A stretch of DNA of 64,000 bases, from positions 1-64,000 of the forward strand of contig CAITPI010000087.1 in assembly GCA_903894295.1 (NCBI GenBank), in the 5' to 3' direction. Under the pieces are notes generated by a model that saw only the letters and a list, made by a program, of their open reading frames with translations, was not told where the DNA came from and did not search any database. Position numbers and translations under genes: made by a program. Source of the stretch: an uncultured Acidimicrobiaceae bacterium. GTDB taxonomy: Bacteria; Actinomycetota; Acidimicrobiia; Acidimicrobiales; RAAP-2. The stretch's first letter is position 1; every line of letters starts with the position of its first letter. Below, in pieces: positions 42,665 through 52,026 of the stretch.

Positions 42665-44074
42665 ATGGCCAGATCCACCATGCACCATCGCTGCCTTGAT
42701 TGTGGCGCCACGACGATCCGGTGGGCCGGACGTTGCCCGACCTGTGGCGAGTGGAACACGCTGGTCGAAGAGGACATTCTCGATCCGTTGGTCAAGGCGG
42801 TGGACGCCCTGGATCTCCGGGCAGAGGCCATTCAGCTGGCGTCGGTCGACGTCTCGGAAGCGGCCGCCGTTGCCACCGGGGTCGGCGAGTTCGACCGGGT
42901 GCTGTCGGGAGGACTCGTTCCCGGATCGGTGACCTTGCTCGGCGGTGAGCCCGGCATCGGAAAGTCAACCTTGCTTCTGCAGGTTCTCGCCGCCCGGGCG
43001 GCCAAGGGACACAAGGTGCTCCTGGTCTCGGCCGAAGAGTCGGCCCACCAGGTCCGGCTCCGGGCCGAGCGGCTCGGTCCGATCCCTGACGGGTTGATGA
43101 TCCTGGGCACCACCGAGGTGCAGGCCGTCCTGGCCGTGGTGGAGGACACCCGGCCGGACCTGGTGGTGGTCGACTCCATACAGGCCGTCTCGGCCGGCCC
43201 GACGGGTCCCGGGGAGCGGCGCACCTCCGGGGTGCCCGGCAGCGTGACCCAGGTTCGCGAGAGCGCCGACCTGCTGGTGGGCATGGCGAAGTCCCGCCAG
43301 GTGGCCACGGTCCTGGTGGGGCACGTCACCAAGGACGGAGGTCTGGCCGGTCCCCGGGCCCTCGAGCACATGGTCGACACCGTGCTCTCGTTTGAAGGTG
43401 ACCGTCACCACTCGCTCCGCCTGTTGCTGGCGGTCAAACACCGCTTCGGGCCCACCGGCGAACTGGGTCTCTTCGAGATGGGTGACCAGGGACTGAACGC
43501 AGTGGTCGACCCGGGCCGTCTTCTGCTCGGCGACCGGTTGACCGGGGTGCCGGGCGGGGTGATCATGCCGGCCATGCAAGGCCGACGGACCCTGCTGGTG
43601 GAGTTGCAGGCGCTGGTGGCCCCCATGGCCCTGTCCCAGCCCAAGCGCTCCGTCGTGGGTCTGGACGCCAACCGCTTGGTGATGAGCCTCGCCGTGCTCG
43701 ACCGACATGCCCGGATGCCACTCGGAAACTCCGATGTCTTCGCATCGGTGGTCGGGGGGATCCGGGTCACCGAGCCGGCAGCCGATCTTGCCGTGATCAT
43801 GGCGGTGGTGTCGGCCAACCTCGGCCACCCCCTGCCCCCGGACCTTGCCGCCCTCGGCGAGGTCGGTCTGGCCGGCGAACTTCGCCAGGTGACCGGCATG
43901 CCCCGAAGGCTCGAGGAGTGCGCCCGGCTGGGCATCGGCCAGGTGGTGGTGCCCCGATCGACTCCTCCGGGACCGGACGAGGTCCAACTTCTCCGAGCCG
44001 AATCCGTGCCCGAGGCCCTCGCTCTCTGCTTCCCGGCTGACACACCGTGGAACGGTTCCCGCCCCTCTGCCTGA
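42665..44074 (+). CDS. radA: DNA repair protein RadA/Sms
   Basis: Zinc finger CLDCGATTIRWAGRCPTCGEWNTLVEE; GGEPGIGKSTLLLQVLA; KNRFG-like KHRFGPTGELGLFEM. Confidence 0.95.
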   Translation: MARSTMHHRCLDCGATTIRWAGRCPTCGEWNTLVEEDILDPLVKAVDALDLRAEAIQLASVDVSEAAAVATGVGEFDRVLSGGLVPGSVTLLGGEPGIGKSTLLLQVLAARAAKGHKVLLVSAEESAHQVRLRAERLGPIPDGLMILGTTEVQAVLAVVEDTRPDLVVVDSIQAVSAGPTGPGERRTSGVPGSVTQVRESADLLVGMAKSRQVATVLVGHVTKDGGLAGPRALEHMVDTVLSFEGDRHHSLRLLLAVKHRFGPTGELGLFEMGDQGLNAVVDPGRLLLGDRLTGVPGGVIMPAMQGRRTLLVELQALVAPMALSQPKRSVVGLDANRLVMSLAVLDRHARMPLGNSDVFASVVGGIRVTEPAADLAVIMAVVSANLGHPLPPDLAALGEVGLAGELRQVTGMPRRLEECARLGIGQVVVPRSTPPGPDEVQLLRAESVPEALALCFPADTPWNGSRPSA

Positions 44075-44098
44075 TGCGCGGACCCACGGGCTGATCCG

Positions 44099-44998
44099 GT
44101 GGGACCGCGTGACGTGCTGCTTCTGACCGAGCCCAAGCATCCGCCCCGGAGCGGTCCGCCGTCGGCGTTCTACGAACCCGGCCGGGGCAATCTCCTGGCC
44201 GAGGCTCTACTGGCCCGGGGGCACCGGGTGGTGATGTGGTGGGACCACCCGGTCGGCCCGATGGTGCCCGCCGACCCCGGTGTGGTCGCCCTCCGGTCCT
44301 CCCACCCGGTCCAGTTGGCCCGGGCCGAGGTCTTCGCCCGGATGGGGGTGCCGGTGGTGAACGATCCGGTGGCCCATCGCCGGGCCCGGGACAAGCTCCA
44401 CCAGCACGAAGTTCTGGGGGCGGCCGGACTTCTGGTGCCCGAGACGACCGGGGTCGGGACGGCGACGGCCCGTTGGCACGGGAACGACCTGGTGGTCGTC
44501 AAACCCCGGGTCGGCACCTCGGGTCGGTCTGTGCGCCGGGGCCGGTGGGGCGTCATGGCCCCGGAGGTGGGACCGGACGATCTGGTGCAGCGCTTCGTTG
44601 ACGCCGAGGTCGAACTCCGGGCCACGGTCGTGAGGTCCCGGTACGGATCGGTGCCTTTGGTCAACTGGTCCCGTCGCCGGGCGGCCCCCGGCGACTTCCG
44701 GGCCAACCTGGCCCAGGGAGGAAGCATGGAGGAGTATGGACCGGTGGACCCGGCCGTCGACGAGGTGGCGGTGGCGGCGGTCGAGTTGCTCGGGCTGCAG
44801 GTGGGAGGCGTCGACGTGCTGTTGACCTCTTCGGGTCCGGTCATCCTGGAAGTGAACGCCGCCACCACCCTGCACGGTCCGACCCGGGTGGCGACCGAAC
44901 ACGTGGTGGCGGCGGTGTGCGACGTGTTGGTCGACGAGTCGACGCCACCCGGGCCGGGAAGCGGGCCGACTGCAGTGCTCGCACCGGGACATCCGTAA
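44099..44998 (+). CDS. ATP-grasp (RimK-like) protein of unknown substrate
   Basis: NDLVVVKPRVGTSGRSVRRG; GVDVLLTSSGPVILEVNAATTLHG (E-x-N metal site). Confidence 0.75.
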   Translation: MGPRDVLLLTEPKHPPRSGPPSAFYEPGRGNLLAEALLARGHRVVMWWDHPVGPMVPADPGVVALRSSHPVQLARAEVFARMGVPVVNDPVAHRRARDKLHQHEVLGAAGLLVPETTGVGTATARWHGNDLVVVKPRVGTSGRSVRRGRWGVMAPEVGPDDLVQRFVDAEVELRATVVRSRYGSVPLVNWSRRRAAPGDFRANLAQGGSMEEYGPVDPAVDEVAVAAVELLGLQVGGVDVLLTSSGPVILEVNAATTLHGPTRVATEHVVAAVCDVLVDESTPPGPGSGPTAVLAPGHP

Positions 44999-45054
44999 CG
45001 CACTCTTCACATGCCGCCCGACAGCACCGGGGTTTTGGGGGTTACCATGCCAAC

Positions 45055-46143
45055 GTGATCGTCCGTCACGGAACGCCGATGAGCGATGCCCTGTCGTTGG
45101 TGGCTCCGGGCCGTCCATTCCGCGCCGGACTGGACCGGATCCTGCACGCCAAGCGAGGTGGACTGGTCGTGGTGGGTGACGGCCCCGACGTGCTCGCCAT
45201 CTGCTCCGGTGGCTTCCTGCTGGACGCCGAGTTCACTCCGCAGCGACTTTCCGAGTTGGCCAAGATGGACGGAGCCATCATCGTGACCCCGGATGTCTCC
45301 CGCATCGCCCGGGCCAATGTGCAACTGATGCCCGATGCGGCTACCCCAACGAGCGAGACCGGAACCCGGCACCGCACCGCCGAGCGGGTGGCCCGTTCCA
45401 TCGACGTGCCCGTGCTCGCCGTCTCGGCTTCCATGTCCATGATCACCGTCTACCGGCAGGCCGGAAAGCACGCCATCCAGCCGACACCGTGGCTGCTCGG
45501 GCGGACCGACCAGGCGTTGGCGACGATGCAGCGGTTCCGGGCCCGCTTTGACGCCGCCCTCGGGTCCCTCTCCACCCTCGAAGTCGAAGACTCGGTCTCC
45601 CTGGGCGACGTGGTGGCGGCCATCCAGTCGGCGGAGATGGTCCTGCGGATTGCCGAGGAGGTCGATGGCTACCTTGTGGAACTGGGCGACGACGGCCGGT
45701 TGGTCGGTCTGCAGTCGGCCGAGCTGGTCGACGGCGTGGCCACTGCCTTGCATCTGGTTGTCCGGGACTACGCCGACCTGGCGGACAGCGATGCCGACCT
45801 GGTCGTGACGGCCAACCGGGTGGCCGCCCTGTTGGCAGAACTCCCCTCCGACGAACTGCGCCATCCGGCCCGGGTGGCCGAGGTGGCCAACCTTCCGGGT
45901 TCGTTCCTCGATGCCGAGTCGGCCATGGAGTCCCGGGGATTCCGGCTGCTGTCGCGCCTGCCCCGGCTCTCGGACGCCCTGATCCTGCGCATCGTCGAAC
46001 GGTTCGGCCGCCTGCCGCACCTGATGCGGGCGTCCATCACCGAACTCGAACAGGTCGAGGGCGTCGGCCAGATGCGGGCCCGTCAGGTCAAGGAAGGTCT
46101 GGCCCGCCTGGCTGAAGCCAGCATCTTCGAGCGCTACCAGTAG
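45055..46143 (+). CDS. disA: diadenylate cyclase (c-di-AMP synthase, DNA integrity scanning protein)
   Basis: AKMDGAIIVTPD (DGA) and TGTRHRTAERVARSIDVPVLAVSAS (RHR); C-terminal HhH region. Confidence 0.95.
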   Translation: MIVRHGTPMSDALSLVAPGRPFRAGLDRILHAKRGGLVVVGDGPDVLAICSGGFLLDAEFTPQRLSELAKMDGAIIVTPDVSRIARANVQLMPDAATPTSETGTRHRTAERVARSIDVPVLAVSASMSMITVYRQAGKHAIQPTPWLLGRTDQALATMQRFRARFDAALGSLSTLEVEDSVSLGDVVAAIQSAEMVLRIAEEVDGYLVELGDDGRLVGLQSAELVDGVATALHLVVRDYADLADSDADLVVTANRVAALLAELPSDELRHPARVAEVANLPGSFLDAESAMESRGFRLLSRLPRLSDALILRIVERFGRLPHLMRASITELEQVEGVGQMRARQVKEGLARLAEASIFERYQ

Positions 46144-46148
46144 GGATC

Positions 46149-46180
46149 GGCCGTCCGGAGATGCGGTCTCCGGGGCGGCC
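46149..46180 (+). terminator. hairpin between disA and carD
   Basis: Stem ccggaga/tctccgg with outer ggccg/cggcc, 6 nt after the disA stop. Confidence 0.5.
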
Positions 46181-46301
46181 GGGGTGGCCGGGGTGGGTCG
46201 ACCGGGGCCGGGGCCGTCACCGTGTAGAATGGCTTTCTCCCCCGGACGCATCCCAAGGAACGGCCCGGGCGCGGAGTTTGCACGCAACGCCAGGAGGAAC
46301 G

Positions 46302-46778
46302 GTGTTCGACATCGGAGACAAAGTGGTCTATCCCCATCACGGCGCCGCCGTGGTGGAGAAGCGGGAGACCATCGAGGCGTTCGGCAACAAGCAGGAGTAT
46401 CTGGTGCTGCGACTCGCCTATGGCGACCTGACGCTCAAGGTACCGGCCGACAACACCGACGGAGTGGGCCTGCGCGAAGTGATCAACGACGAAGAAGTCG
46501 AGGAAGTCTTCGCCGTGCTGCGCAAGAAGGAAGCCCGCATGCCCACCAACTGGTCCCGCCGTTACAAGAACCACTCGGAGAAACTCCGTTCCGGCGACAT
46601 CTACCAGGTGGCCGAAGTGGTGCGGAACCTCTCGATCCGGGACAAGGACAAGGGCCTCTCGGCCGGGGAGAAGCGCATGCTGAGCCGGGCCCGCCAGATC
46701 CTGGTGTCCGAGTTGACCTTTGCCCTGAACGTCGACGAAGAGACGGCCGAAGTGCGTCTCGACGAGGCGCTGCCCTGA
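46302..46778 (+). CDS. carD: CarD-family transcriptional regulator
   Basis: FDIGDKVVYPHHGAAVVEKRETIEAFGNKQEYLVLRLAYGDLTLKVPADN; GTG start with AGGAGG upstream. Confidence 0.95.
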   Translation: MFDIGDKVVYPHHGAAVVEKRETIEAFGNKQEYLVLRLAYGDLTLKVPADNTDGVGLREVINDEEVEEVFAVLRKKEARMPTNWSRRYKNHSEKLRSGDIYQVAEVVRNLSIRDKDKGLSAGEKRMLSRARQILVSELTFALNVDEETAEVRLDEALP

Positions 46779-46801
46779 GCCGACCCGGCTCGGTCTGGGC
46801 C

Positions 46802-47440
46802 GTGGTGGTGGCCGGAGGGTCGGGCCAGCGGTTCGGGGCACCCAAGCAGTTTCTTCCTCTGGACGGCCGGCCCGTGGTGACCTGGGCGGTCGAGTCCGCC
46901 CGCAGCGTGGCCGAGGCTGTCGTGCTGGTGGTCCCGGCCGAAGTTGGCCCGGAGGACGACGGCACCCACTGGGGAGCGGACCTGGTGGTCACCGGCGGAG
47001 CCACCCGGTCGGCTTCGGTGCGCCGGGGTCTGGCGTTGGTCCCTGATGACGTCGAACTCGTACTGGTCCACGATGCGGCCCGTCCGCTCGCCTCTCCCGG
47101 TCTGTTCGCGTCGGTGGTGGATGCCCTTGCCGGCGACAGGGAATGCTCGGGCGTCGTGCCGCTCCTGCCGGTGGCCGACACCCTGAAGTACTACCGCGAC
47201 GACGTGGTCACGGGAACCCTGGACCGGGATGGAATCGGCATGGTGCAGACCCCCCAGGGGTTTCGGGCCGCCACGCTGCGCCAGGTGCACGCCGCCGGTG
47301 ATGACGCCACCGATGACGCCGCCTTGCTCGAAGCCCACGGCCACCGGGTCGGCGTGGTGCCGGGGGAATCGACGAACCTGAAGATCACCCGGAGGGAAGA
47401 CCTCGCCGTGATCGAAGCGCTGCGTAGGGTGGAGCCATGA
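46802..47440 (+). CDS. ispD: 2-C-methyl-D-erythritol 4-phosphate cytidylyltransferase (start uncertain)
   Basis: VVVAGGSGQRFGAPKQFLPLDGRPVVTWAVE, VHDAARPLASP, QTPQGFRAATL. Confidence 0.92.
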   Translation: MVVAGGSGQRFGAPKQFLPLDGRPVVTWAVESARSVAEAVVLVVPAEVGPEDDGTHWGADLVVTGGATRSASVRRGLALVPDDVELVLVHDAARPLASPGLFASVVDALAGDRECSGVVPLLPVADTLKYYRDDVVTGTLDRDGIGMVQTPQGFRAATLRQVHAAGDDATDDAALLEAHGHRVGVVPGESTNLKITRREDLAVIEALRRVEP

Positions 47441-47961
47441 CCGGCGAAGAACGAGCTGGATCCGGATTCCGGGTGGGACAGGGGGTCGACGTGCACCGTT
47501 TCTCCCCGGAAGCCGACCGGGCGCTCAAACTCGGCGGGGTGGAGATCACCGGAGACGGCGTGCGGGGGCTCGAAGGCCACAGCGACGCCGACTGCGCCAC
47601 CCACGCCATCGCGGATGCCCTACTGGGGGCGGCCGGTCTGGGTGACCTCGGTCGCCACTTTGCCGACACCGATGCGCGCTGGGCCGGTGCCGACAGCCTG
47701 GAGTTGCTGGTGATCGTGATGGAACGGGTGCGTTCGGCCGGGTGGCAGGTGATGAACGCCGACTGCACCATCGTGGCCGAAGCGCCCCGCCTGGCCCCGT
47801 TTGTCGGGGAGATGGGGGAGCGGTTGTCGGCGATCCTCCGGGCCCCGGTCAACGTGAAGGCGACCCGGGCCGAAGGCATGGGTGCGCTGGGTCGCCACGA
47901 AGGGATCGGGGCGACCGCCGTGGTGTTGTTGACGGGATCGGGAACGGGAGGGAACACATGA
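47437..47961 (+). CDS. ispF: 2-C-methyl-D-erythritol 2,4-cyclodiphosphate synthase
   Basis: RVGQGVDVHRFSPEADRALKLGGVEI, GLEGHSDADCATHAIADALLGAAGLGDLGRHF. Confidence 0.95.
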   Translation: MTGEERAGSGFRVGQGVDVHRFSPEADRALKLGGVEITGDGVRGLEGHSDADCATHAIADALLGAAGLGDLGRHFADTDARWAGADSLELLVIVMERVRSAGWQVMNADCTIVAEAPRLAPFVGEMGERLSAILRAPVNVKATRAEGMGALGRHEGIGATAVVLLTGSGTGGNT

Positions 47962-48899
47962 GCCCAGGAGCATCAGGACGGGGCCGGAGTCCGGCCCGGG
48001 GCGGAGGACGGGGCCGTACCTCCGCATCATCGAACCGGGCAGGCAAGCGGGTCTCCCCCGGGCGGACCGGGGGTGGTCGGCCGGAGAGGGGTCGGGACGA
48101 AAGGGCTGTTCCCGGCCCGAAGCCGACCCGTGACAAGGAAGGTCTCGGGGGCAACCAGGTGGAGGGCCGTCAGGCGGTGCGTGAACTGCTCAGTGCCGGT
48201 CGGCGCCCGGTGACCACGCTGGCCATCGCCGAGGGCATGGACGCCGCTCCCATCCTGGACGAGATCGAGGATCTGGCGGCCCGACGGCGGGTCAAGATCG
48301 ACTACCTGTCGAAGAAGCGACTGGACTCGCTGGCCCGCACGGAGTCGTCCCAGGGCGTGGTGGCCCTGGCCCGGCCCATTCCGGAGACGCCGCTCGAGGA
48401 TCTCTGTCAGCCGACGAAGCGGGGGAAGGTTCCGTTCCTCCTGGTGCTCGACGGTGTCACCGATCCCCACAATCTGGGCTCGATCCTCCGCAGCGCCGAG
48501 TGCGCCGGGGTGACGGGCATCGTGCTGCCCCGTCACCGCAGCGCCCACCTGTCGCCCACGGTGACGAAGGTGGCGGCGGGCGCCATCGAGTACCTGCCGA
48601 TGTCGTTGGTGGCCGGAGTGCCGACCGCCCTGACCCAGTTGGCCGCCCTCGGAGTGTGGTCGGTGGGGTTGGTGGGTGAAGCCAAAGATCCGCTCTATGG
48701 ACTCGACCTCGGCAGCCAGCCGGTGGCCCTGGTGCTGGGCTCCGAGGGAAACGGTCTGGCCGCGTTGACCCGGAAGCGGTGCGACTCGTTGGCGGCCATC
48801 CCCCAGCACGGCACCCTGTCCTCGTTGAACGTCGCCACGGCGGGCGCCATCGCCTGCTTTGACGTGGCCCGTCAGCGGGGTGAGGCCGGAGTTCTTTGA
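47958..48899 (+). CDS. rlmB: TrmH/SpoU-family 23S rRNA (guanosine-2'-O-)-methyltransferase
   Basis: VEGRQAVRELLSAGRRPV, VLDGVTDPHNLGSILRSAECAGVTGIVLP, VLGSEGNGLAALTRKRCD, SLNVATAGAIACFD. Confidence 0.93.
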   Translation: MSPGASGRGRSPARGGGRGRTSASSNRAGKRVSPGRTGGGRPERGRDERAVPGPKPTRDKEGLGGNQVEGRQAVRELLSAGRRPVTTLAIAEGMDAAPILDEIEDLAARRRVKIDYLSKKRLDSLARTESSQGVVALARPIPETPLEDLCQPTKRGKVPFLLVLDGVTDPHNLGSILRSAECAGVTGIVLPRHRSAHLSPTVTKVAAGAIEYLPMSLVAGVPTALTQLAALGVWSVGLVGEAKDPLYGLDLGSQPVALVLGSEGNGLAALTRKRCDSLAAIPQHGTLSSLNVATAGAIACFDVARQRGEAGVL

Positions 48900-48950
48900 G
48901 GCGAACCGCCCTGTTCCGGCCCGATGCCGGAGCTGGGACAGCGGGGGTCG

Positions 48951-49241
48951 TCAGACCTCTTCGACCTTGACGCCCTTCCAGAAGGCGAAGCGGTCCTTGA
49001 TCTCGGCCGCCGCGTCTTTGGGCTCGGGATAGAACCAGGCGGCGTCGGCGTTCGTCTGGCCGTTGACCACCACGGACTTGTAGTGGGCGGTTCCCTTCCA
49101 CGGGCAGACCGTCGTGGTGGCACTCGCCTCGAGCAGCCCGGCCACCACGTCTTCGGACGGGAAGTAGTGGTTTCCTTCCACCACGACCGTCCGGTCGCTT
49201 CGGGCAAGTTCGGTTCCGTTCCAGGTGGCGATGATCGTCAT
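48951..49241 (-). CDS. DUF427 domain protein
   Basis: MTIIATWNGTELARSDRTVVVEGNHYFPSEDV...CPWKGTAHYKSVVVNGQTNADAAWFYPEPKDAA. Confidence 0.88.
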   Translation of the reverse strand: MTIIATWNGTELARSDRTVVVEGNHYFPSEDVVAGLLEASATTTVCPWKGTAHYKSVVVNGQTNADAAWFYPEPKDAAAEIKDRFAFWKGVKVEEV

Positions 49242-49287
49242 GACCGCAGGGTAGCGGGCCCGGGGCCGCCCCGGTGCGCCCGGGAGG

Positions 49288-50268
49288 TCACTTCGGCGTG
49301 GCCAGGGTCAGCAGAAAGTCGTCACCGGGCGAGAACCACGAGGACTCCACGGCGAACCCGCTGGCGTCGAGTTCCCTGCGCAGGTCCTCGGGGTCGAACT
49401 TGGTGCTGATCTCGGTCCGCATCGCTTCCCCGGCGGCAAACTCGATTCTGAGTCCGAGGTCGGAGATCTCGACGGTGGTCGCCTCGGCGCACTCCAGCCA
49501 CATCTCGATCCGGTGGTCCTCGGCGTTCCAGCGGGCCTGGTGGATGAACCGGTCAACGTCAAAGTCGGCCCCGAGTTCGGCGTTGATGACGTGGAGCACA
49601 TTCCGGTTGAACTCGGCGGTGACGCCCTGGGCGTCGTCGTAGGCGGCGATCAGCCGGGCCGGGTCCTTGATGAGGTCACACCCGAGAAGCAGGTGGTCGC
49701 CCGGGAGCATGTCGGCCAGAAGGTCGGCGTAAAAGCCCTGTCGCTGGGTGGGATCCAGGTTGCCGATGGTGCCTCCGAGGAAGGCGAAGAGCCGGACTCC
49801 TTCACGGGGCAGGCAGGCCAGGTGTTCGTGGAAGTCACCGACCACAGCGGTCATGGCCACGCCGGGGTACTCGACGGCAAGCGCACTGACGGCTTCCCAC
49901 AGCGTCGTGTCGCTGACATCGAGGGGAGCGAACCCGCCGAGGAGCCCCTCGTCCCGCATGGCGTCCAGGATGACCCGGGACTTGTCGCAGGTTCCGGCCC
50001 CGAGCTCCACCAGGATCGACGCCCCGGCCGTTCTGGCGATGTCCCGTCCGTGCTGTTCGAGGATCGCCCGCTCGGCCCGGGTGGGGTAGTACTCGGGAAG
50101 CCGGGTGATTTCGTCGAAGAGCCGGCTGCCGCGGTCGTCGTAGAAGTAGACGGGTGGCAACTCTTTCGGAGACGAGTCAAGTCCCCGACGTACGTCCCGC
50201 TCCATGGCGACCCGCAGATCGGCCGGAGTGAGGTGGACCTCCATGGTGGGTGGGATGACCGGTGGCAT
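49288..50268 (-). CDS. egtD: L-histidine N-alpha-methyltransferase
   Basis: PPVYFYDDRGSRLFDEITRLPEYYPTRAERAIL, LVELGAGTCDKSRVILDA, FLGGTIGNLDP. Confidence 0.94.
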   Translation of the reverse strand: MPPVIPPTMEVHLTPADLRVAMERDVRRGLDSSPKELPPVYFYDDRGSRLFDEITRLPEYYPTRAERAILEQHGRDIARTAGASILVELGAGTCDKSRVILDAMRDEGLLGGFAPLDVSDTTLWEAVSALAVEYPGVAMTAVVGDFHEHLACLPREGVRLFAFLGGTIGNLDPTQRQGFYADLLADMLPGDHLLLGCDLIKDPARLIAAYDDAQGVTAEFNRNVLHVINAELGADFDVDRFIHQARWNAEDHRIEMWLECAEATTVEISDLGLRIEFAAGEAMRTEISTKFDPEDLRRELDASGFAVESSWFSPGDDFLLTLATPK

Positions 50269-50312
50269 CAGGGATCTTTCTTCTGGGCACGAACGACCGC
50301 AGTCGTTGGCGG

Positions 50313-51731
50313 CTACAGCGTACGGGCCAGACGCAGGCCGGAGAACATCCACCGGCTGGCGGCCGGGAAAAAGTTCCGGTAGGTGGCCCGGACGTGACCG
50401 GGAGGGGTAACGCAGCATCCGCCCCGGAGCACGTACTGGTTGACCATGAACTTCCCGTTGTACTCGCCCACGGCCCCTTCGGCCGGCGCAAAGCCGGGGT
50501 AGGGCGAGTACGTCGACGAGGTCCACTGCCAGACGTCGCCGAACAGGGAGGGAACCGGGTCTTCGGACGGAGTTGCCCCGTCGCCCGGGGGGGCGGACAT
50601 GAAGGAGTCCGGGTGCAGTCGGTCAAGGTCGAGGAAGTGGCCGGTCACCGCCTGGTCGGCGGCGGCCAGCTCCCACTCGGCCTCGGTGGGCAGGCGGCAT
50701 CCGGCCCACCGGGCAAAGGCGTCGGCCTCGAAGTAGCTGACATGGCAGACCGGTCGGTCGGGATCGACTGCTTCCAGACCGTGCAGGGTGAACTCCTGCC
50801 AACCGTCGCCGGAGGGCTGCCAGTAGAGCGGGGCGGTCCAGTCGTGTTGACGGACGGTGGCCCAACCTTCCGACAGCCAGATGTTCGGCTGCCGGTAGCC
50901 ACCGTCTTCGATGAACGAAAGCCAGTCCCCGTTGGTCGCGAGCCGTCGGGTCAGGGCGTAAGGCTCGACCACCACACGATGGCGGGGGCCCTCGTTGTCA
51001 AAGGAGAACCCTTCACCGTCGTGGCCGATGCTGACGATGCCGCCCGGATACCCGGTCCAGGCCGTTTCCGTGCCGGCCGAGGATCGGCTCCCTTCACCGG
51101 TTTTGACCGCGGTCGGCCGGTCGAGATGGCCGGCGGTCCTTGGTCGATAGGCCGGCCGGAGGGGGTTCTGGGCGAAGGCATGCTTGATGTCCATCAGCAG
51201 AAGTTCCTGGTGTTGCTGCTCATGGTGGATCCCGAGTTCGACGAGGGCCAGAGATCCGGAATCCAGTGGGGTTTCCATCAGGCGCTCCATCCCCTGACGG
51301 ACGTGGCGACGGTAGGCGCCGACCTCCTCGGCTCCCGGTCGGGAGATCAGACCTCGCTGCGCCCGGGGATGCCTCTCGCCGACACCCTCGTAGTACGAGT
51401 TGAAGAGGTAGCCGAATGCCGGGTGGAACTCCTCGTAGTCGACAAGGTGGGGGATGAGCAGGAAGGTTTCGAAGAACCAGGCAGTGTGGGCCCGGTGCCA
51501 TTTGGTGGGGCTGGCGTCCGGCATGGACTGCATCATCTGGTCCTCGGCCGAAACGGTTCCCGCCAACTCCTCGGTCAGGGCCTGGCTGGTCAGATACCGA
51601 CCCAGGAGTTCGGCCTGGGCCCCGTCGGAAGTTGTGGTGGTCATGCGAACGGTCTCCTCGACGTCGGCCGGGAACGACGGCCGCCGCCAGTGGCGGTCTG
51701 GGACGGAAGTCTGCCGGGTGGACTCCGTCAT
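50313..51731 (-). CDS. egtB: ergothioneine biosynthesis sulfoxide synthase EgtB (start may be internal)
   Basis: DinB domain ELGIHHEQQHQELLLMDIKHAF; FGE-type C-term CRLPTEAEWELAA, GEYNGKFMVNQYVLRGGCCVTPPGHVRATYRNFFPAASRW. Confidence 0.93.
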   Translation of the reverse strand: MTESTRQTSVPDRHWRRPSFPADVEETVRMTTTTSDGAQAELLGRYLTSQALTEELAGTVSAEDQMMQSMPDASPTKWHRAHTAWFFETFLLIPHLVDYEEFHPAFGYLFNSYYEGVGERHPRAQRGLISRPGAEEVGAYRRHVRQGMERLMETPLDSGSLALVELGIHHEQQHQELLLMDIKHAFAQNPLRPAYRPRTAGHLDRPTAVKTGEGSRSSAGTETAWTGYPGGIVSIGHDGEGFSFDNEGPRHRVVVEPYALTRRLATNGDWLSFIEDGGYRQPNIWLSEGWATVRQHDWTAPLYWQPSGDGWQEFTLHGLEAVDPDRPVCHVSYFEADAFARWAGCRLPTEAEWELAAADQAVTGHFLDLDRLHPDSFMSAPPGDGATPSEDPVPSLFGDVWQWTSSTYSPYPGFAPAEGAVGEYNGKFMVNQYVLRGGCCVTPPGHVRATYRNFFPAASRWMFSGLRLARTL

Positions 51732-51866
51732 CCACTGTCCACTCAGGTTACCGGCCCCATTGGGCCAAGGTAGTCAGGACCGGCCGACCGATGGCCACCT
51801 CCCTTACCCGCAGGTAAGCCCGTCGGCCGACACGGGTCGAAGGTGTCTCCGAAGTCCCGCCACAAG

Positions 51867-51939
51867 AGCCGGCGGTGGGAATCGAACCCACGACCTGACG
51901 ATTACAAGTCGTCTGCGCTACCAACTGCGCCACACCGGC
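51867..51939 (-). tRNA. tRNA-Thr (anticodon TGT), CCA not encoded
   Basis: Reverse complement GCCGGTGTGGCGCAGTTGGTAGCGCAGACGACTTGTAATCGTCAGGTCGTGGGTTCGATTCCCACCGCCGGCT. Confidence 0.94.
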
Positions 51940-52026
51940 TGGCCCGGACGCCTCCGGTCCGATGTCCAGTCTAGGTTCCGGGCTACCCGGGGCAACGGGA
52001 GATTTCCGAAATAGTGACGACAGACC

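Noticed and set aside
48915-48931. tccggc-ccgat-gccgga hairpin between rlmB and DUF427 as terminator
   Set aside because: Only a 6-bp stem and no T-tract; too weak at this GC content to call.
50313-51731. EgtB considered as the formylglycine-generating enzyme for the sulfatase at 34870-36414
   Set aside because: It has the DinB domain and the egtD neighbour typical of EgtB; shares only the FGE fold.
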